The notes: a model not told the origin generated them from the letters alone. A DNA stretch of 64,000 bases from Amycolatopsis suaedae (GCF_004214935.1 NZ_SFCC01000004.1:62001-126000); one strand, 5' to 3'. Counted from the first letter of the stretch, positions 41,860-51,111 are shown. Translations and numbers: made by a program.

Positions 41860-42936
41860 CTACAGCTGCTCCGTCTCTGCGTAGTCCTGGCCGTCGTCGT
41901 GGCCGTTGTCCGAGATGCCGTCGGTGATGCCACCGCCGACGCCCTCGGACCAGCCCTCACCGTCGTAGCTGACGGCGGCCGCGGTCGGGTCGAACCCGGG
42001 CGGGCTGTCCTTCAGCGTGAGGCCGAGGCCGACGAGCTTCAGCTTGACCTCGTCGATCGACTTCGCACCGAAGTTGCGGATGTCGAGCAGGTCGGCTTCG
42101 CTGCGCGAAACCAGCTCGCCGACGGTGTGGATGCCCTCGCGCTTGAGGCAGTTGTACGACCGGACCGTGAGGTCCAGGTCTTCGATCGGCATCGCGTAGG
42201 CGGCGATGGTGTCCGCCTCCTGCGGCGACGGGCCGATCTCGATGCCCTCGGCGTCGACGTTGAGCTCCCGGGCGAGCCCGAACAGCTCGACCAGCGTCTT
42301 ACCGGCCGACGCGACGGCGTCCCGCGGCGTGATCGACGGCTTGGTCTCCACGTCCAGGATCAGCTTGTCGAAGTCGGTGCGCTGCTCGACACGGGTGGCC
42401 TCGACCTTGTAGGTCACCTTGAGCACCGGCGAGTAGATCGAGTCGACCGGGATCCGGCCGATCTCCGCGCCGGCCTGCTTGTTCTGCAGGGCGGGGACGT
42501 AGCCACGGCCACGCTCCACCACCAGCTCGATCTCCAGCTTGCCCTTGCCGTTCAGCGAGGCGATGTGCAGATCCGGGTTGTGCACGGTGACGCCGGCGGG
42601 CGGCACGATGTCGGCGGCGGTGACCTCACCCGGGCCCTGCTTGCGCAGGTACATGGTGACCGGCTCGTCCTCCTCGGAGGACACGACCAGCTCCTTGAGG
42701 TTCAGGATGATGTCGGTGACGTCTTCCTTCACCCCCGGAACGGTGGTGAACTCGTGCAGCACACCGTCGATGCGGATGCTGGTGACCGCCGCACCCGGGA
42801 TCGACGACAGCAGCGTGCGACGCAGCGAGTTGCCGAGGGTGTAACCGAAGCCGGGCTCCAGCGGCTCGATGGTGAACCGCGAACGGGTCTCGTTGACCGT
42901 CTCCTCGCCGAGGGCCGGTCGCTGGGAAATCAGCAC
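41860..42936 (-). CDS. rpoA: DNA-directed RNA polymerase alpha subunit
   Basis: Assembly platform of RNA polymerase, 358 residues. The N-terminal domain carries [20 protein letters not shown] and the dimer-forming region; the C-terminal domain has the helix-hairpin-helix DNA-binding part ([33 protein letters not shown]). An acidic/Gly-rich tail of about 45 residues follows. GTG start with GGAG nine bases upstream. Downstream of rpsD as in all actinobacteria. Confidence 0.97.
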   Translation of the reverse strand: MLISQRPALGEETVNETRSRFTIEPLEPGFGYTLGNSLRRTLLSSIPGAAVTSIRIDGVLHEFTTVPGVKEDVTDIILNLKELVVSSEEDEPVTMYLRKQGPGEVTAADIVPPAGVTVHNPDLHIASLNGKGKLEIELVVERGRGYVPALQNKQAGAEIGRIPVDSIYSPVLKVTYKVEATRVEQRTDFDKLILDVETKPSITPRDAVASAGKTLVELFGLARELNVDAEGIEIGPSPQEADTIAAYAMPIEDLDLTVRSYNCLKREGIHTVGELVSRSEADLLDIRNFGAKSIDEVKLKLVGLGLTLKDSPPGFDPTAAAVSYDGEGWSEGVGGGITDGISDNGHDDGQDYAETEQL

Positions 42937-42991
42937 TTTCTTGTTCTCCTTGTCCTGCCGACGCCCGCCATATGACGTCGAGAGGTGGCGT

Positions 42992-43021
42992 AGCGGCGGC
43001 GCACTCGGCGGCGCCGCCGCT
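42992..43021 (-). promoter_or_regulatory. Strong hairpin in the rpsD-rpoA gap
   Basis: AGCGGCGGCGC and GCGCCGCCGCT form perfect 11-base arms around an 8-base loop. No T run follows, so an attenuator or RNA-processing site that sets the ratio of rpoA to ribosomal protein expression is more likely than a full terminator. Confidence 0.5.
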
Positions 43022-43051
43022 CGATCCCCACCGGGCGAACCCGGCCAGGGG

Positions 43052-43660
43052 TCAGTTCTTCGAGTAGTACTCCACGATCAGCTGCTCCTGAACCGGAACG
43101 TCGATCTGCGCCCGCTCCGGCTCCTGGTGCACCAGGACGCGTAGGTTGGACTGCACGACCTGCAGCCAGGCCGGGATCGGGCGGTCGCCGAAGGACTCCT
43201 TGGCGGCGACGAAGGGCAGCATCGGCATCGACTTGGGACGCACGTCGATGATGTCGAACTTCGAGACGCGGAAGCTCGGGATGTTGACCTTCTTGCCGTT
43301 GACCAGGAAGTGGCCGTGGCTGACCAGCTGCCGGGCCTGCCTGCGGGTGCGGGCGATGCCGGCGCGGTAGATCACGTTGTCCAGGCGGCACTCGAGCAGC
43401 TGCAGCAGGTTCTCACCGGTCTTGCCGGGGCGCCGCACGGCCTCCTTGTAGTAACGGCTGAACTGCCGCTCGAGGATGCCGTAGGTGTGGCGGGCCTTCT
43501 GCTTCTCCTGCAGCTGGAGCAGGTACTCGCTCTCCTTGACCCGGCCGCGGCCGTGCTGGCCGGGCGGGTACGGGCGGCGCTCGAAAGCCTGGTCGCCGCC
43601 GATGAGGTCAACCTTCAGGCGACGCGACAGACGCGTCGCGGGGCCGGTGTAACGAGCCAT
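43052..43660 (-). CDS. rpsD: 30S ribosomal protein S4
   Basis: Primary 16S rRNA-binding assembly protein, 202 residues, without the zinc-binding cysteines of some S4 forms. It has the S4 RNA-binding domain ([20 protein letters not shown]) and the C-terminal [11 protein letters not shown] start. S4 is the usual autoregulator of this operon in other bacteria; no leader structure was identified here. Confidence 0.97.
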   Translation of the reverse strand: MARYTGPATRLSRRLKVDLIGGDQAFERRPYPPGQHGRGRVKESEYLLQLQEKQKARHTYGILERQFSRYYKEAVRRPGKTGENLLQLLECRLDNVIYRAGIARTRRQARQLVSHGHFLVNGKKVNIPSFRVSKFDIIDVRPKSMPMLPFVAAKESFGDRPIPAWLQVVQSNLRVLVHQEPERAQIDVPVQEQLIVEYYSKN

Positions 43661-43683
43661 TGGTGCTTACTCCTCCCCGTTCC

Positions 43684-44088
43684 TCAGACCCGGCGCCGCT
43701 TGGGCGGGCGGCAGCCGTTGTGAGGCTGCGGGGTCACGTCCTGGATGATGCCGACCTCGAGACCGGCCGCCTGCAGCGAACGGATCGCGGTCTCCCTGCC
43801 GGAGCCGGGGCCCTTGACGAACACGTCGACCTTCTTCATGCCGTGCTCGGCGGCCTTGCGCGCCGCGTTCTCGGCGGCCATCTGCGCCGCGAACGGCGTG
43901 GACTTGCGCGAGCCCTTGAAGCCGACGTGCCCGGACGAGGCCCAGGAGATCACGGCACCGTTCGGGTCGGTGATCGACACGATCGTGTTGTTGAAGGTGC
44001 TCTTGATGTGCGCGTGGCCGTGGGCCACGTTCTTCTTTTCCTTCCGCCGGACCTTCTTGGCCCCGGCGGTGCGAGACTTGGGTGGCAT
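43684..44088 (-). CDS. rpsK: 30S ribosomal protein S11
   Basis: Platform protein of the small subunit, 134 residues, with [37 protein letters not shown] and the C-terminal [19 protein letters not shown] with GGAG upstream. It is separated from rpsM by an unexpected small coding gene. Confidence 0.97.
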   Translation of the reverse strand: MPPKSRTAGAKKVRRKEKKNVAHGHAHIKSTFNNTIVSITDPNGAVISWASSGHVGFKGSRKSTPFAAQMAAENAARKAAEHGMKKVDVFVKGPGSGRETAIRSLQAAGLEVGIIQDVTPQPHNGCRPPKRRRV

Positions 44089-44107
44089 GTCTGGGTGATT
44101 CTCCTCG

Positions 44108-44296
44108 TTAGCGCGAGTTCTGCTGGTGAGCGGCGGCCGCTTCGCGCTGCCCGCGCCGGATCACGGAACCGGCGTCGGTGTACAGCTCACGCAGGGCCAT
44201 GGGGCGGGCGTAGAGCGCCGTCGGCGAAACGCACGAAGCCGTGCCGCGGCGCTGAGCACCGCCGATGTGCACGACCTTCTTGCCCCGGACGCTCAC
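44108..44296 (-). CDS. Undescribed 62-residue ORF between rpsM and rpsK
   Basis: Small basic protein, not recognised. It begins [18 protein letters not shown] and ends [12 protein letters not shown]; a middle part reads [18 protein letters not shown]. Evidence that it is real: its GTG overlaps the rpsM stop as GTGA; about 87% of third codon positions are G or C against about 73% at first and 58% at second positions, the order expected of coding DNA here; and it fills a gap that is normally short in this operon. It ends 19 bases before the rpsK ATG. As a small Arg/Lys-rich product of a ribosomal operon it might bind rRNA, but that is inference. Confidence 0.65.
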   Translation of the reverse strand: MSVRGKKVVHIGGAQRRGTASCVSPTALYARPMALRELYTDAGSVIRRGQREAAAAHQQNSR

Positions 44297-44673
44297 TTCT
44301 TGCCAGCCTTCTTCTTGCCGGCGACCGTCTTCTTCGGGCCCTTGCGGGTGCGGGCGTTGGTCTTGGTCCGCTGACCGCGGACGGGAAGACCGCGGCGCCA
44401 CCGCAGCCCCTCGTAGCACCCGATCTCGATCTTCCGACGGATGTCGGCGTTCACCTCGCGGCGAAGGTCACCCTCGACCTTGAAGTTCTCTTCGACGTAG
44501 TCCCGCAGCTTCACGAGGTCGTCGTCGCTCAGGTCCTTGACGCGGGTGTCCGCGTTCAGGCCCGTGGCGCCGATGAGCTCCTTGGAGCGGGTACGGCCGA
44601 TGCCGTAGATGTAGGTAAGCGCGATCTCCAACCGCTTCTCGCGGGGGAGGTCTACGCCAGCGAGTCGTGCCAT
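44293..44673 (-). CDS. rpsM: 30S ribosomal protein S13
   Basis: Head protein of the small subunit contacting tRNA and the large subunit, 126 residues. Motifs: [40 protein letters not shown], Lys-rich C terminus. The ATG at [10 protein letters not shown] is the family start; the open frame continues upstream without support. The stop overlaps the start of the 62-residue ORF. Confidence 0.97.
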   Translation of the reverse strand: MARLAGVDLPREKRLEIALTYIYGIGRTRSKELIGATGLNADTRVKDLSDDDLVKLRDYVEENFKVEGDLRREVNADIRRKIEIGCYEGLRWRRGLPVRGQRTKTNARTRKGPKKTVAGKKKAGKK

Positions 44674-44879
44674 TGGCGTTGGTGCTCCTTGTCGGTGTGT
44701 TCGTCTCTCCAGGTCTGCTCCCCGCCCGGTCCCGGGACCGACTCGCTGTCGTCCCACCGGCTTACGCTGGTGGTGTCCCGGCCCCGGCCTGGAGTCCGGG
44801 GGTGAACCAGGCCCGTCAGGGCCCGGCAGGTTCGGGGAGTTGTGTAGCCGTCAATCAGTGGCCGACGTGTGCCCGGCGA

Positions 44880-44993
44880 TCAGCCCTGCCGCTGCTTGTG
44901 CCGCAGGTTCTCGCAGATCACCATGATCCGGCCGTGACGGCGGATCACCTTGCACTTGTCGCAGATCTTCTTGACGCTCGGCTGGACCTTCAC
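44880..44993 (-). CDS. rpmJ: 50S ribosomal protein L36 (zinc-binding form)
   Basis: A 37-residue protein with the complete Cys3-His zinc site ([22 protein letters not shown], positions 11, 14, 27 and 32). GTG start with AGGAG close upstream. Located between infA and rpsM as in other actinobacteria. The 206 bases between it and rpsM hold no convincing gene. Confidence 0.95.
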   Translation of the reverse strand: MKVQPSVKKICDKCKVIRRHGRIMVICENLRHKQRQG

Positions 44994-45033
44994 GTCTCCT
45001 GCTTTCCTGCTGTGTGTGCTTCGCCTGACCAGA

Positions 45034-45255
45034 TCACTTGTAGCGGTAGACGATGCGACCACGGGACAAGTCGTAGGGCGAGAGCTCCACGACGACCCTG
45101 TCCTCGGGCAGGATGCGGATGTAGTGCTGCCGCATCTTGCCGCTGATGTGTGCAAGGACCTTGTGGCCGTTCTCCAACTCGACGCGGAACATCGCGTTGG
45201 GAAGCGGCTCGACTACGCGGCCTTCGACCTCGATGGCCCCGTCCTTCTTGCCCAT
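45034..45255 (-). CDS. infA: Translation initiation factor IF-1
   Basis: OB-fold protein of 73 residues that binds the ribosomal A site during initiation ([40 protein letters not shown]). ATG start. First gene of the infA-rpmJ-rpsM-rpsK-rpsD-rpoA-rplQ unit, separated from map by about 300 bases with promoter-like boxes. Confidence 0.97.
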   Translation of the reverse strand: MGKKDGAIEVEGRVVEPLPNAMFRVELENGHKVLAHISGKMRQHYIRILPEDRVVVELSPYDLSRGRIVYRYK

Positions 45256-45557
45256 GTCCTCCGCGTTTCGTGATTCGGTTGAGCGTGAGTGCTTGCCTTC
45301 ATGTGCGACGCGCGTGCCGCCCCGACTCCAATGCCGCGAGAAAATTCACGAGCGCGCTGGACCCGGCGAGACACATACGCCGACTTGACAGTGTACGCAA
45401 CCCGTGTTGAAGACCTGAACCGGGGGTTGTGTGTGCTAGCGCACGGTGGCCGCCCGGAGGCCCTGGTCACCCTCCAGTTTACCACCGGATCAGCGTCGAC
45501 CACGCAGAGTCGCGAAGCACCATACGTCCCGTGACCGCCGGGTCCCGGGAGGCGTCT
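45256..45557 (-). other. Upstream region of infA, no gene seen
   Basis: 302 bases between infA and map. No convincing coding sequence on either strand. It contains several promoter-like boxes reading toward infA and is locally less GC-rich. Confidence 0.6.
45390..45419 (-). promoter_or_regulatory. Candidate infA operon promoter
   Basis: Minus-strand TTCAGG (45419-45414) and TACACT (45395-45390) with 18 bases between. A second box TAAACT lies at 45481-45476. Long 5' leader of about 130 bases if used. Pattern only. Confidence 0.35.
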
Positions 45558-45573
45558 TTAGCCCGCTAAAGCC
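45554..45573. repeat. Dispersed palindrome copy supplying the map stop codon
   Basis: GTCTTTAGCCCGCTAAAGCC. Minus-strand frame GCT TTA GCG GGC TAA: the last residues ALAG and the TAA stop of map come from the repeat. Confidence 0.95.
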
Positions 45574-46382
45574 GACTCCTCGGGCGCGGTCAGGACCCAC
45601 GGGCCGTCCTCGGTGATGGCGACGGTGTGCTCCCAGTGGGCGGCGCGGGAGCCGTCGGTGGTGATGACCGTCCAGCCGTCGTCCAGCTCACGGGTCTCCC
45701 CCGTGCCGAGCGTCAGCATCGGCTCGATCGCCAGCGCCATGCCCACCTTCAGCCTGGGCCCCTTGCCCGGCTTGCCGATGTTCGGCAGGAACGGCTCCAT
45801 GTGCATCTGGCTGCCGATTCCGTGACCGCCGTACTCGACGATCATCCCGTAGTCGATCCCGTCGGCCATCGCCGCCTGCTCGGCCGCCGTCTGCACGGCG
45901 AAGGAGATGTCGGTGAGCCGCCCGTCCGCCCGCACGGCTTCGACACCGGCCCACATCGCGGCGCGGGTGGCGGCCGACAGGGCCGCGTCCTCGGCGGACA
46001 CCTCCCCGACCGCGATGGTCACTGCCGAGTCGCCGTGCCAGCCGTCCAGAATCGCCCCGCAGTCGACGGAGATCAGGTCACCGTCGGCCAGCTGCCGGGA
46101 CGACGGGATGCCATGCACGATCTCCTCGTTCACCGAGGCGCAGATGGACGCGGGGAAGCCGTGGTAGCCCTTGAACGACGGCACCGCGCCGGCGTCCCGG
46201 ATCGTCTGCTCGGCCAGCTCGTCGAGCTCCGCCGTGGTGGAACCGGGTTTCGCCGCCTCAGTCACCAGGGCGAGCGTGCGGGCGACCACAAGCCCGGCCG
46301 CCCGCATCGCCTGGAGCTCACCGGGTGACTTGACCTCGATCATGCGTCCGCGCCGGAACAACCGTTGCCAGCCGCCGTTCAC
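45558..46382 (-). CDS. map: Type I methionine aminopeptidase
   Basis: Removes initiator methionine from nascent proteins. The 274-residue protein has the metal ligands in [14 protein letters not shown] (two Asp), GGHGIG (His), EPMLTL (Glu) and the second Glu in the C-terminal [10 protein letters not shown]. The GTG start overlaps the adk stop as GTGA and gives an N terminus ([14 protein letters not shown]) like mycobacterial MapA; an internal ATG at 46343 is the alternative. The last four residues and the stop lie in a palindrome copy. Confidence 0.95.
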   Translation of the reverse strand: MNGGWQRLFRRGRMIEVKSPGELQAMRAAGLVVARTLALVTEAAKPGSTTAELDELAEQTIRDAGAVPSFKGYHGFPASICASVNEEIVHGIPSSRQLADGDLISVDCGAILDGWHGDSAVTIAVGEVSAEDAALSAATRAAMWAGVEAVRADGRLTDISFAVQTAAEQAAMADGIDYGMIVEYGGHGIGSQMHMEPFLPNIGKPGKGPRLKVGMALAIEPMLTLGTGETRELDDGWTVITTDGSRAAHWEHTVAITEDGPWVLTAPEESALAG

Positions 46383-46933
46383 CCGCGGTCGTCGAGTGCG
46401 GACAACACGCGCTCGGACACCTCGTCGACGCCACCGACACCGTTCACGGTGACCAGGATGTCCGCGTAGTACTCGAGCAGCGGCGAGGTCTCGGACCGGT
46501 ACACCTGCTGACGACGCCGGATGACGTCCTCGGTGTCGTCCGAGCGCCCCCGCGACAGCAGCCGGTCGACCAGGACGTCCTCCGGGACATCGATCTGGAT
46601 GACCGCGTCGAGGCTGACGTCGGCGTCGGCGAGCATCTGGCCGAGGACCTCGGCCTGCTTGGTCGTGCGCGGGAAGCCGTCGAGCAGGAACCCGACCTTG
46701 GCGTCCGGCTCGGCCAGCCGCTCCTTGACCATCTCGTTGGTCACCGAGTCAGGGACGAGCTCGCCCTCGGCCAGGTAGCGCTTGGCCTCCAGGCCGAGCG
46801 GCGTCTCCTCGCCCACGTGCGCGCGGAACAGGTCACCGGTCGAGATGTGCGGGACACCCAGCCGTTCCGACAGGGCGCTGGCCTGCGTCCCCTTGCCGGC
46901 ACCCGGCGGACCCACCAGAACCACGCGGGTCAC
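46379..46933 (-). CDS. adk: Adenylate kinase
   Basis: Interconverts AMP + ATP and 2 ADP. A 184-residue short-LID form, typical of actinobacteria. P-loop [10 protein letters not shown] at residues 8-17; AMP-binding [12 protein letters not shown] region [18 protein letters not shown] without zinc cysteines. The GTG start overlaps the secY stop (GTGA), placing it in the secY-adk-map unit. Confidence 0.97.
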   Translation of the reverse strand: MTRVVLVGPPGAGKGTQASALSERLGVPHISTGDLFRAHVGEETPLGLEAKRYLAEGELVPDSVTNEMVKERLAEPDAKVGFLLDGFPRTTKQAEVLGQMLADADVSLDAVIQIDVPEDVLVDRLLSRGRSDDTEDVIRRRQQVYRSETSPLLEYYADILVTVNGVGGVDEVSERVLSALDDRG

Positions 46934-48237
46934 TTGAGGAATCCTTCGTAGTTACGTTGCATGAGCTGGCTTTCGATCTGCTTCACCGTGTCGAGGCCGA
47001 CGCCGACCATGATCAGCACCGCAGTGCCGCCGAACGGGAAGTTCTGGTTCTGGCCCTGGCCGGTGAGCGACAGGAAGAAGTTCGGCAGGATCGCCACGAT
47101 GCCCAGGTAGATCGACCCCGGCAGCGTGATCCGGCCGAGCACGTACCTGAGGTACTCGGCGGTCGGGCGGCCCGGCCGGATGCCCGGGATGAACCCGCCG
47201 TACTTCTTCATGTCCTCCGCACGCTCGTCCACGTTGAACGTGATCGTGATGTAGAAGTACGTGAAGAAGATGATCATCGCGAAGTACAGCAGGATGTGCA
47301 GCCAGCTGGACTGGTCGACGATGTAGGTCCGGATGAAGACCTGCCATCCGGAGTTGGCGTTCTGGTCGCCGATGAGCCGCGAGATGAGGTCGGGCAGGTA
47401 CAGCAGCGACGAGCCGAAGATGACCGGGATGACACCGGCCTGGTTGACCTTGATCGGCAGGTAGGTCGACGTGCCGCCGTACATGCGCCTGCCGACCATA
47501 CGCTTGGCGTACTGCACCGGGATCCGGCGCTGGCCCTGCTCGATGAAGATGACGCTGGCGATGATGACCAGGCCGAACAGGCAGACGAAGGCGAAGACGA
47601 GGCCGCCGTTGCGGTCCAGGATGTTCGCGCCCTCCGCCGGCAGGATCGCGGCGATGTTCAGGAAGATCAGCACCGACATGCCGTTGCCGACACCGCGCTC
47701 GGTGATCAGCTCACCCATCCACATCATCACGGCGGTGCCCGCGGTCATGGTGACCACGATCAGCGCCAGCGTGTAGATCGAGTTGTCCGGGATCACCGGC
47801 TGGTCGCAGTTCTGGAACAGCTGTCCGCGGTCGGCCAGCGCGATGACACCGGTGGCCTGCAGGATCGCCAGCGCGATGGTCAGGTACCGGGTGTACTGCG
47901 TCAGCTTGTTCTGGCCGGACTGGCCCTCCTTGCGCAGTTCCTCGAACCGCGGGATCACGACGCCGAGCAGCTGGATGATGATGCTCGCGGTGATGTACGG
48001 CATGATGCCGGTCGAGAAGATCGACAGCTGCAGCAGCGCGCCGCCACTGAACAGGTTCAGCAGTGAGTAGATGCCACTGCTCTCGACCTGCGCCTGGCAC
48101 GCCTCCACGTTGGGGTAGGACACCCCCGGGGCCGGAATGATCGTGCCGAGACGGTAGACCGCCACGATCATCAACGTGAAGAGGATCTTCTTGCGCAGGT
48201 CCGGCGTCGCGAGAGCCGAGCGGAAGGCGCTGAGCAC
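46930..48237 (-). CDS. secY: Preprotein translocase subunit SecY
   Basis: Channel of the Sec translocon, 435 residues with ten transmembrane segments. The first ([20 protein letters not shown]) contains the G-x-x-I-P-x-P-G plug-proximal signature, and [16 protein letters not shown] matches the second helix region. The GTG start ([20 protein letters not shown]) has GGAGGT seven bases upstream; the frame stays open further but without family similarity. First gene of secY-adk-map, preceded by a long leader and not joined to rplO, from which a SEC-C gene and two palindrome pairs separate it. Confidence 0.97.
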   Translation of the reverse strand: MLSAFRSALATPDLRKKILFTLMIVAVYRLGTIIPAPGVSYPNVEACQAQVESSGIYSLLNLFSGGALLQLSIFSTGIMPYITASIIIQLLGVVIPRFEELRKEGQSGQNKLTQYTRYLTIALAILQATGVIALADRGQLFQNCDQPVIPDNSIYTLALIVVTMTAGTAVMMWMGELITERGVGNGMSVLIFLNIAAILPAEGANILDRNGGLVFAFVCLFGLVIIASVIFIEQGQRRIPVQYAKRMVGRRMYGGTSTYLPIKVNQAGVIPVIFGSSLLYLPDLISRLIGDQNANSGWQVFIRTYIVDQSSWLHILLYFAMIIFFTYFYITITFNVDERAEDMKKYGGFIPGIRPGRPTAEYLRYVLGRITLPGSIYLGIVAILPNFFLSLTGQGQNQNFPFGGTAVLIMVGVGLDTVKQIESQLMQRNYEGFLK

Positions 48238-48372
48238 GCGGGGGACCTCCTCGGCGTCGCCGGCTTCGTGCCGACGATCGGCTTGGCCGGCACGAGACCG
48301 GCGGGAACACATACTCGCTGGCAGGCAAGCCAGGAACGCTTCCGGGCACAGGTGTCCCGAAGCGTGTCGCCG

Positions 48373-48378
48373 ACTCTA
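48373..48378 (-). promoter_or_regulatory. Candidate -10 box of the secY promoter
   Basis: Minus strand reads TGTTAGAGTC, with TAGAGT as a good actinobacterial -10. No clear -35. It would give a leader of about 130 bases to secY. Confidence 0.35.
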
Positions 48379-48644
48379 ACAGCCTTACCGTTCGTGATGA
48401 CCAGCACGTGCCAGGTTTTCGCTGGCAGGATCCTGGTGACGGTGGCGGTACGTCGCCGCGCGAATGGGCCGTTCGGGGTGCCCGCGTTGATTTCCTTGCC
48501 GCTGGCGGGCATCCGGTGCCAGGTCAGACGATCGTCACCGCCCGGGCGGACGGTGTACGCCCCGGCTGAGGATGTCGTCGTGCACTTACTTTCCGTGACA
48601 ACGGTCTGTTCGCCTTGGGCGGAACCACCCGGCTGGCCTACGCC

Positions 48645-48664
48645 GTCTTTCGCGGGCTAAAGCC
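48645..48664. repeat. Dispersed palindrome copy (TTTCGC variant)
   Basis: GTCTTTCGCGGGCTAAAGCC, outside any gene yet carrying the TTTCGC arm that inside genes converts TAA to GAA. This suggests a variant subfamily. Confidence 0.9.
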
Positions 48665-48681
48665 GCCTGCGGGGCCGTGGC

Positions 48682-48701
48682 GACTTTAGCGGACTAAAGC
48701 C
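48682..48701. repeat. Dispersed palindrome copy
   Basis: GACTTTAGCGGACTAAAGCC, 37 bases from its neighbour and about 50 bases upstream of the SEC-C gene; two paired changes (outer arm and centre) relative to consensus. Confidence 0.88.
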
Positions 48702-48751
48702 GGTCCCGGCTCGGACGGCGGCGCGCTCGGTGACGCGGCGATCGCGATAGC

Positions 48752-49675
48752 GTGCGGGTGGTGCAGGCAAACCCGAACGCCGACATGGCGGAAGAACTCG
48801 AAGCCGAACTGGCACTTCATCCCGAACAACGAGGTCAGATCCTGGTAGAGGCGGCCGGGGCGTGGCATCGGGCCGGTAACCAGGAACGCTCTGCTGAGCT
48901 GCTCACGCAGGCGATAGCCCTGGGCGGCGAGGACGGCGGCTGCGCCCGAGTGGCGATGGCCGAGTTCCTGTTCGCTCTCGACCGCGAGGCGGAAGCCCGG
49001 ACCCAGCTCGCCGAGCTGCGACAGTCGCGCCTTCCATCGCCCATTCCCCATCACCTGGCCGCGGAGCTGCTGAGCCAGCGCGGCGAGTATCAGGAAGCAC
49101 TGACCTGGTTCAACACGGCCGTCTCCAGACTGACCGAGCAGGACATGGCCGAACTGACCGCGGACTTCGGCTTCGCTTCCCTTGCCAACGCCATCCTCAC
49201 CGGCCGCGGGGACGTTCGCCAGGCACTCAGGATGCCCGCCGATGAGCTCGACGAGTCAGTCCTGCCTCTGCCGGACCAGACCGAGGAGCTGTTCAGCAGG
49301 CTTCCTCATGACCCGCCGGCAGAGTTGCAGGTCCTGTTCTGGCCCCGCGACCAGATCCCCCTGGCTCATGCCCACTGGCCACAGCTGGTCGAACGCACCG
49401 ACGTCGACCTCATCTGCGCGGACCGTGAGGCCGACAACCGCGAGCTGTCCGAGGCCGGGGTCAGCCGGATCGTCATGGTGCCGTTGACCGCCGCAGCGCT
49501 ACAGGACTTCTGCGCCCGAACTGGCCGTGACCCCCTGGACGGGGACACCCGCATGGCCTGCATGAACGAGCTCGCCGACGGCGGCAACACGATCAGCTGG
49601 CCGCCGACTCGGAACGCGCCGTGCTGGTGTGGCTCGGCCAGCAAGTACAAGAAGTGCTGCGGCCGTCCACTCTGA
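48752..49675 (+). CDS. SEC-C motif protein with TPR-like helices
   Basis: A 307-residue cytoplasmic protein ending in a SEC-C zinc motif (PCWCGSASKYKKCCG), the C-x-C-x8-C-C ligand set of SecA and many stand-alone proteins. The N-terminal half looks like helical repeats (ILVEAAGAWHRAGNQERSAE, HHLAAELLSQRGEYQEALTW), so it may be a protein-binding adaptor. Function unknown. Start uncertain: GTG codons at 48752, 48758 and 48761 are all in frame; a GATAGC box just upstream suggests a leaderless transcript beginning at one of the later two. It interrupts the usual rplO-secY linkage, and being next to secY may or may not be meaningful. Confidence 0.82.
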   Translation: MRVVQANPNADMAEELEAELALHPEQRGQILVEAAGAWHRAGNQERSAELLTQAIALGGEDGGCARVAMAEFLFALDREAEARTQLAELRQSRLPSPIPHHLAAELLSQRGEYQEALTWFNTAVSRLTEQDMAELTADFGFASLANAILTGRGDVRQALRMPADELDESVLPLPDQTEELFSRLPHDPPAELQVLFWPRDQIPLAHAHWPQLVERTDVDLICADREADNRELSEAGVSRIVMVPLTAAALQDFCARTGRDPLDGDTRMACMNELADGGNTISWPPTRNAPCWCGSASKYKKCCGRPL

Positions 49676-49686
49676 CGTCCGGAACC

Positions 49687-49706
49687 GTCTTCAGCCCGCT
49701 AAAGCC
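49687..49706. repeat. Dispersed palindrome copy
   Basis: GTCTTCAGCCCGCTAAAGCC, one mismatch (TTTAGC to TTCAGC); 12 bases after the SEC-C gene stop. Confidence 0.9.
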
Positions 49707-49734
49707 GACGTGGGGCGCGGGGGCGGCGGGCGGC

Positions 49735-49754
49735 GGCTTTAGCGGGCTAAAGAC
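49735..49754. repeat. Dispersed palindrome copy, last in the window
   Basis: GGCTTTAGCGGGCTAAAGAC, second of the pair between the converging SEC-C gene and rplO. No further copy is seen in the following 14 kb of ribosomal operons. Confidence 0.95.
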
Positions 49755-49773
49755 GGCGCGCGGGGTGGGCATG

Positions 49774-49815
49774 AGAAAGGCCCGCCGGGTCTTGGGGGAC
49801 CTGGCGGGCCTTTCT
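49774..49815. terminator. Terminator of the spc operon (bidirectional)
   Basis: Perfect 13-base arms AGAAAGGCCCGCC / GGCGGGCCTTTCT with a 16-base loop, 16 bases past the rplO stop. Confidence 0.85.
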
Positions 49816-49830
49816 GTGGGGCGTGGAGAA

Positions 49831-50280
49831 CTAGGCCGTCTCGGTGGCCGTGCCGCCGGCCGCCTCGAGCTTCTCCTTCGCCGAAGCGGAGAACTTGTCG
49901 GCCGTGACGTTCAGCTTGACGCCGTTCACGTCACCGGTGCCGAGCACCTTCACCAGCTTGCCCTTGCGGACCAGGCCGCGGGCGGCCAGGTCCTCCGGAC
50001 CGACCGTGCCACCGTCGGCGAACACCCGGGCGATGTCGCCCACGTTCACCGGCTGGTACTCGGTGCGGAACCGGTTCTTGAAGCCACGCAGCTTCGGCAG
50101 CCGCATGTGGATGGGCATCTGCCCACCCTCGAACGCGGCGGGCACGTTCTTCCGGGCCTTGGTGCCCTTCGTACCGCGCCCGGCCGTCTTGCCCTTCGAA
50201 CCCTCACCGCGGCCGACCCGGATCTTGTCCGTCTTGGCGCCGGGCGCCGGCCGCAGGTGGTGGATCTTGATGGCCGTCAT
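49831..50280 (-). CDS. rplO: 50S ribosomal protein L15
   Basis: Late-assembly protein of 149 residues with the Gly/Arg-rich N terminus ([35 protein letters not shown]) and the C-terminal [22 protein letters not shown] overlaps the rpmD stop as ATGA. Last gene of the spc operon, here not followed by secY. Confidence 0.97.
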   Translation of the reverse strand: MTAIKIHHLRPAPGAKTDKIRVGRGEGSKGKTAGRGTKGTKARKNVPAAFEGGQMPIHMRLPKLRGFKNRFRTEYQPVNVGDIARVFADGGTVGPEDLAARGLVRKGKLVKVLGTGDVNGVKLNVTADKFSASAKEKLEAAGGTATETA

Positions 50281-50462
50281 GACTTGACCTCCTCGACCTC
50301 CACCAGGTGGCGGACCGCGTTGATGAGGCCACGCACCTCGGGAGTGTCTTCCCGCACCACCGACTGGCGGATCTTGCGCAGCCCGAGGGTGCGCAGCGAC
50401 TCGCGGTGGTTGTGCTTGGTGCCGATCTTGCTCTTGACCTGGGTCACCTTGAGCTGAGCCAT
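50277..50462 (-). CDS. rpmD: 50S ribosomal protein L30
   Basis: A 61-residue protein ([39 protein letters not shown]) of the short bacterial L30 form. ATG begins one base from the rpsE stop. Confidence 0.96.
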   Translation of the reverse strand: MAQLKVTQVKSKIGTKHNHRESLRTLGLRKIRQSVVREDTPEVRGLINAVRHLVEVEEVKS

Positions 50463-50463
50463 G

Positions 50464-51111
50464 TCAGACCCCCTGCCCCGCACGCTGGCGCAGCATCCGG
50501 GCCGGAGCGACGTCCTCGAGCGGCAGACCACGACGGGCCGCCACCTCCTCCGGACGCTGCAGGCTCTTCAGAGCGGCGACGGTCGCGTGCACGATGTTGA
50601 TCTGGTTGTCGCTGCCGAGCGACTTGGAGAGCACGTCGTGCACCCCGGCGCACTCCAGCACCGCACGCACCGAGCCACCGGCGATGACACCGGTACCGGC
50701 GCTGGCCGGACGCAGCAGCACGACGCCGGCGGCGTCCTCGCCCTGCACCGGGTGCGGGATGGTGCCGGCGATGCGAGGCACGCGGAAGAAGTTCTTCTTC
50801 GCCTCCTCGACACCCTTGGCGATGGCCGAGGGCACCTCCTTGGCCTTGCCGTAGCCGACACCGACCTGGCCGTCGCCGTCACCGACGACAACCAGCGCGG
50901 TGAAGCTGAACCGCCGGCCACCCTTGACCACCTTGGCGACGCGGTTGATCGCCACGACGCGCTCGAGGTGCGGGGTCTTGTCCTGGGCCGCCCCGCCACG
51001 GCCGCCGTCGCGCCGGTCCCTGCGGTCGCGGCGGTCATTGCGGTCGCGATCGCCGCCCTGCCCGCCGGGTCCGCCCTGGCCGCCGCCGAATTGCCGTGTA
51101 CGTCCCGGCAT
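50464..51111 (-). CDS. rpsE: 30S ribosomal protein S5
   Basis: Decoding-fidelity protein, 215 residues. Residues 8-38 are a Gly/Arg/Asp-rich extension with RRDRRDRRD repeats; the double-stranded RNA-binding part starts [20 protein letters not shown] and the C-terminal domain includes [18 protein letters not shown] at MPGRTRQF with AAGGA upstream; the frame is open further but without family similarity. Confidence 0.97.
   Translation of the reverse strand: MPGRTRQFGGGQGGPGGQGGDRDRNDRRDRRDRRDGGRGGAAQDKTPHLERVVAINRVAKVVKGGRRFSFTALVVVGDGDGQVGVGYGKAKEVPSAIAKGVEEAKKNFFRVPRIAGTIPHPVQGEDAAGVVLLRPASAGTGVIAGGSVRAVLECAGVHDVLSKSLGSDNQINIVHATVAALKSLQRPEEVAARRGLPLEDVAPARMLRQRAGQGV

Larger units (their letters stand above)
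48238..48751. other. Long gap between divergent secY and the SEC-C gene
   Basis: 514 bases with no gene I can support. In most actinobacteria secY follows rplO closely; here the spc operon is interrupted. A secY promoter candidate lies near 48373 and two palindrome copies near the right end; a small hairpin (CTGGC/GCCAG) is at 48318-48333. Short open frames here overlap the secY start or lack coding base bias. Confidence 0.6.

Noticed and set aside
44674..44879. Possible second small gene between rpmJ and rpsM
   Set aside because: No open frame with coding-type base bias; only a 14-base palindrome (44727-44740) and GC-rich hairpins are present.
48171..48512. A 113-codon minus-strand frame upstream of and overlapping secY
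   Set aside because: It overlaps the secY start in another frame, lacks a ribosome site and coding base bias, and has no recognisable feature.
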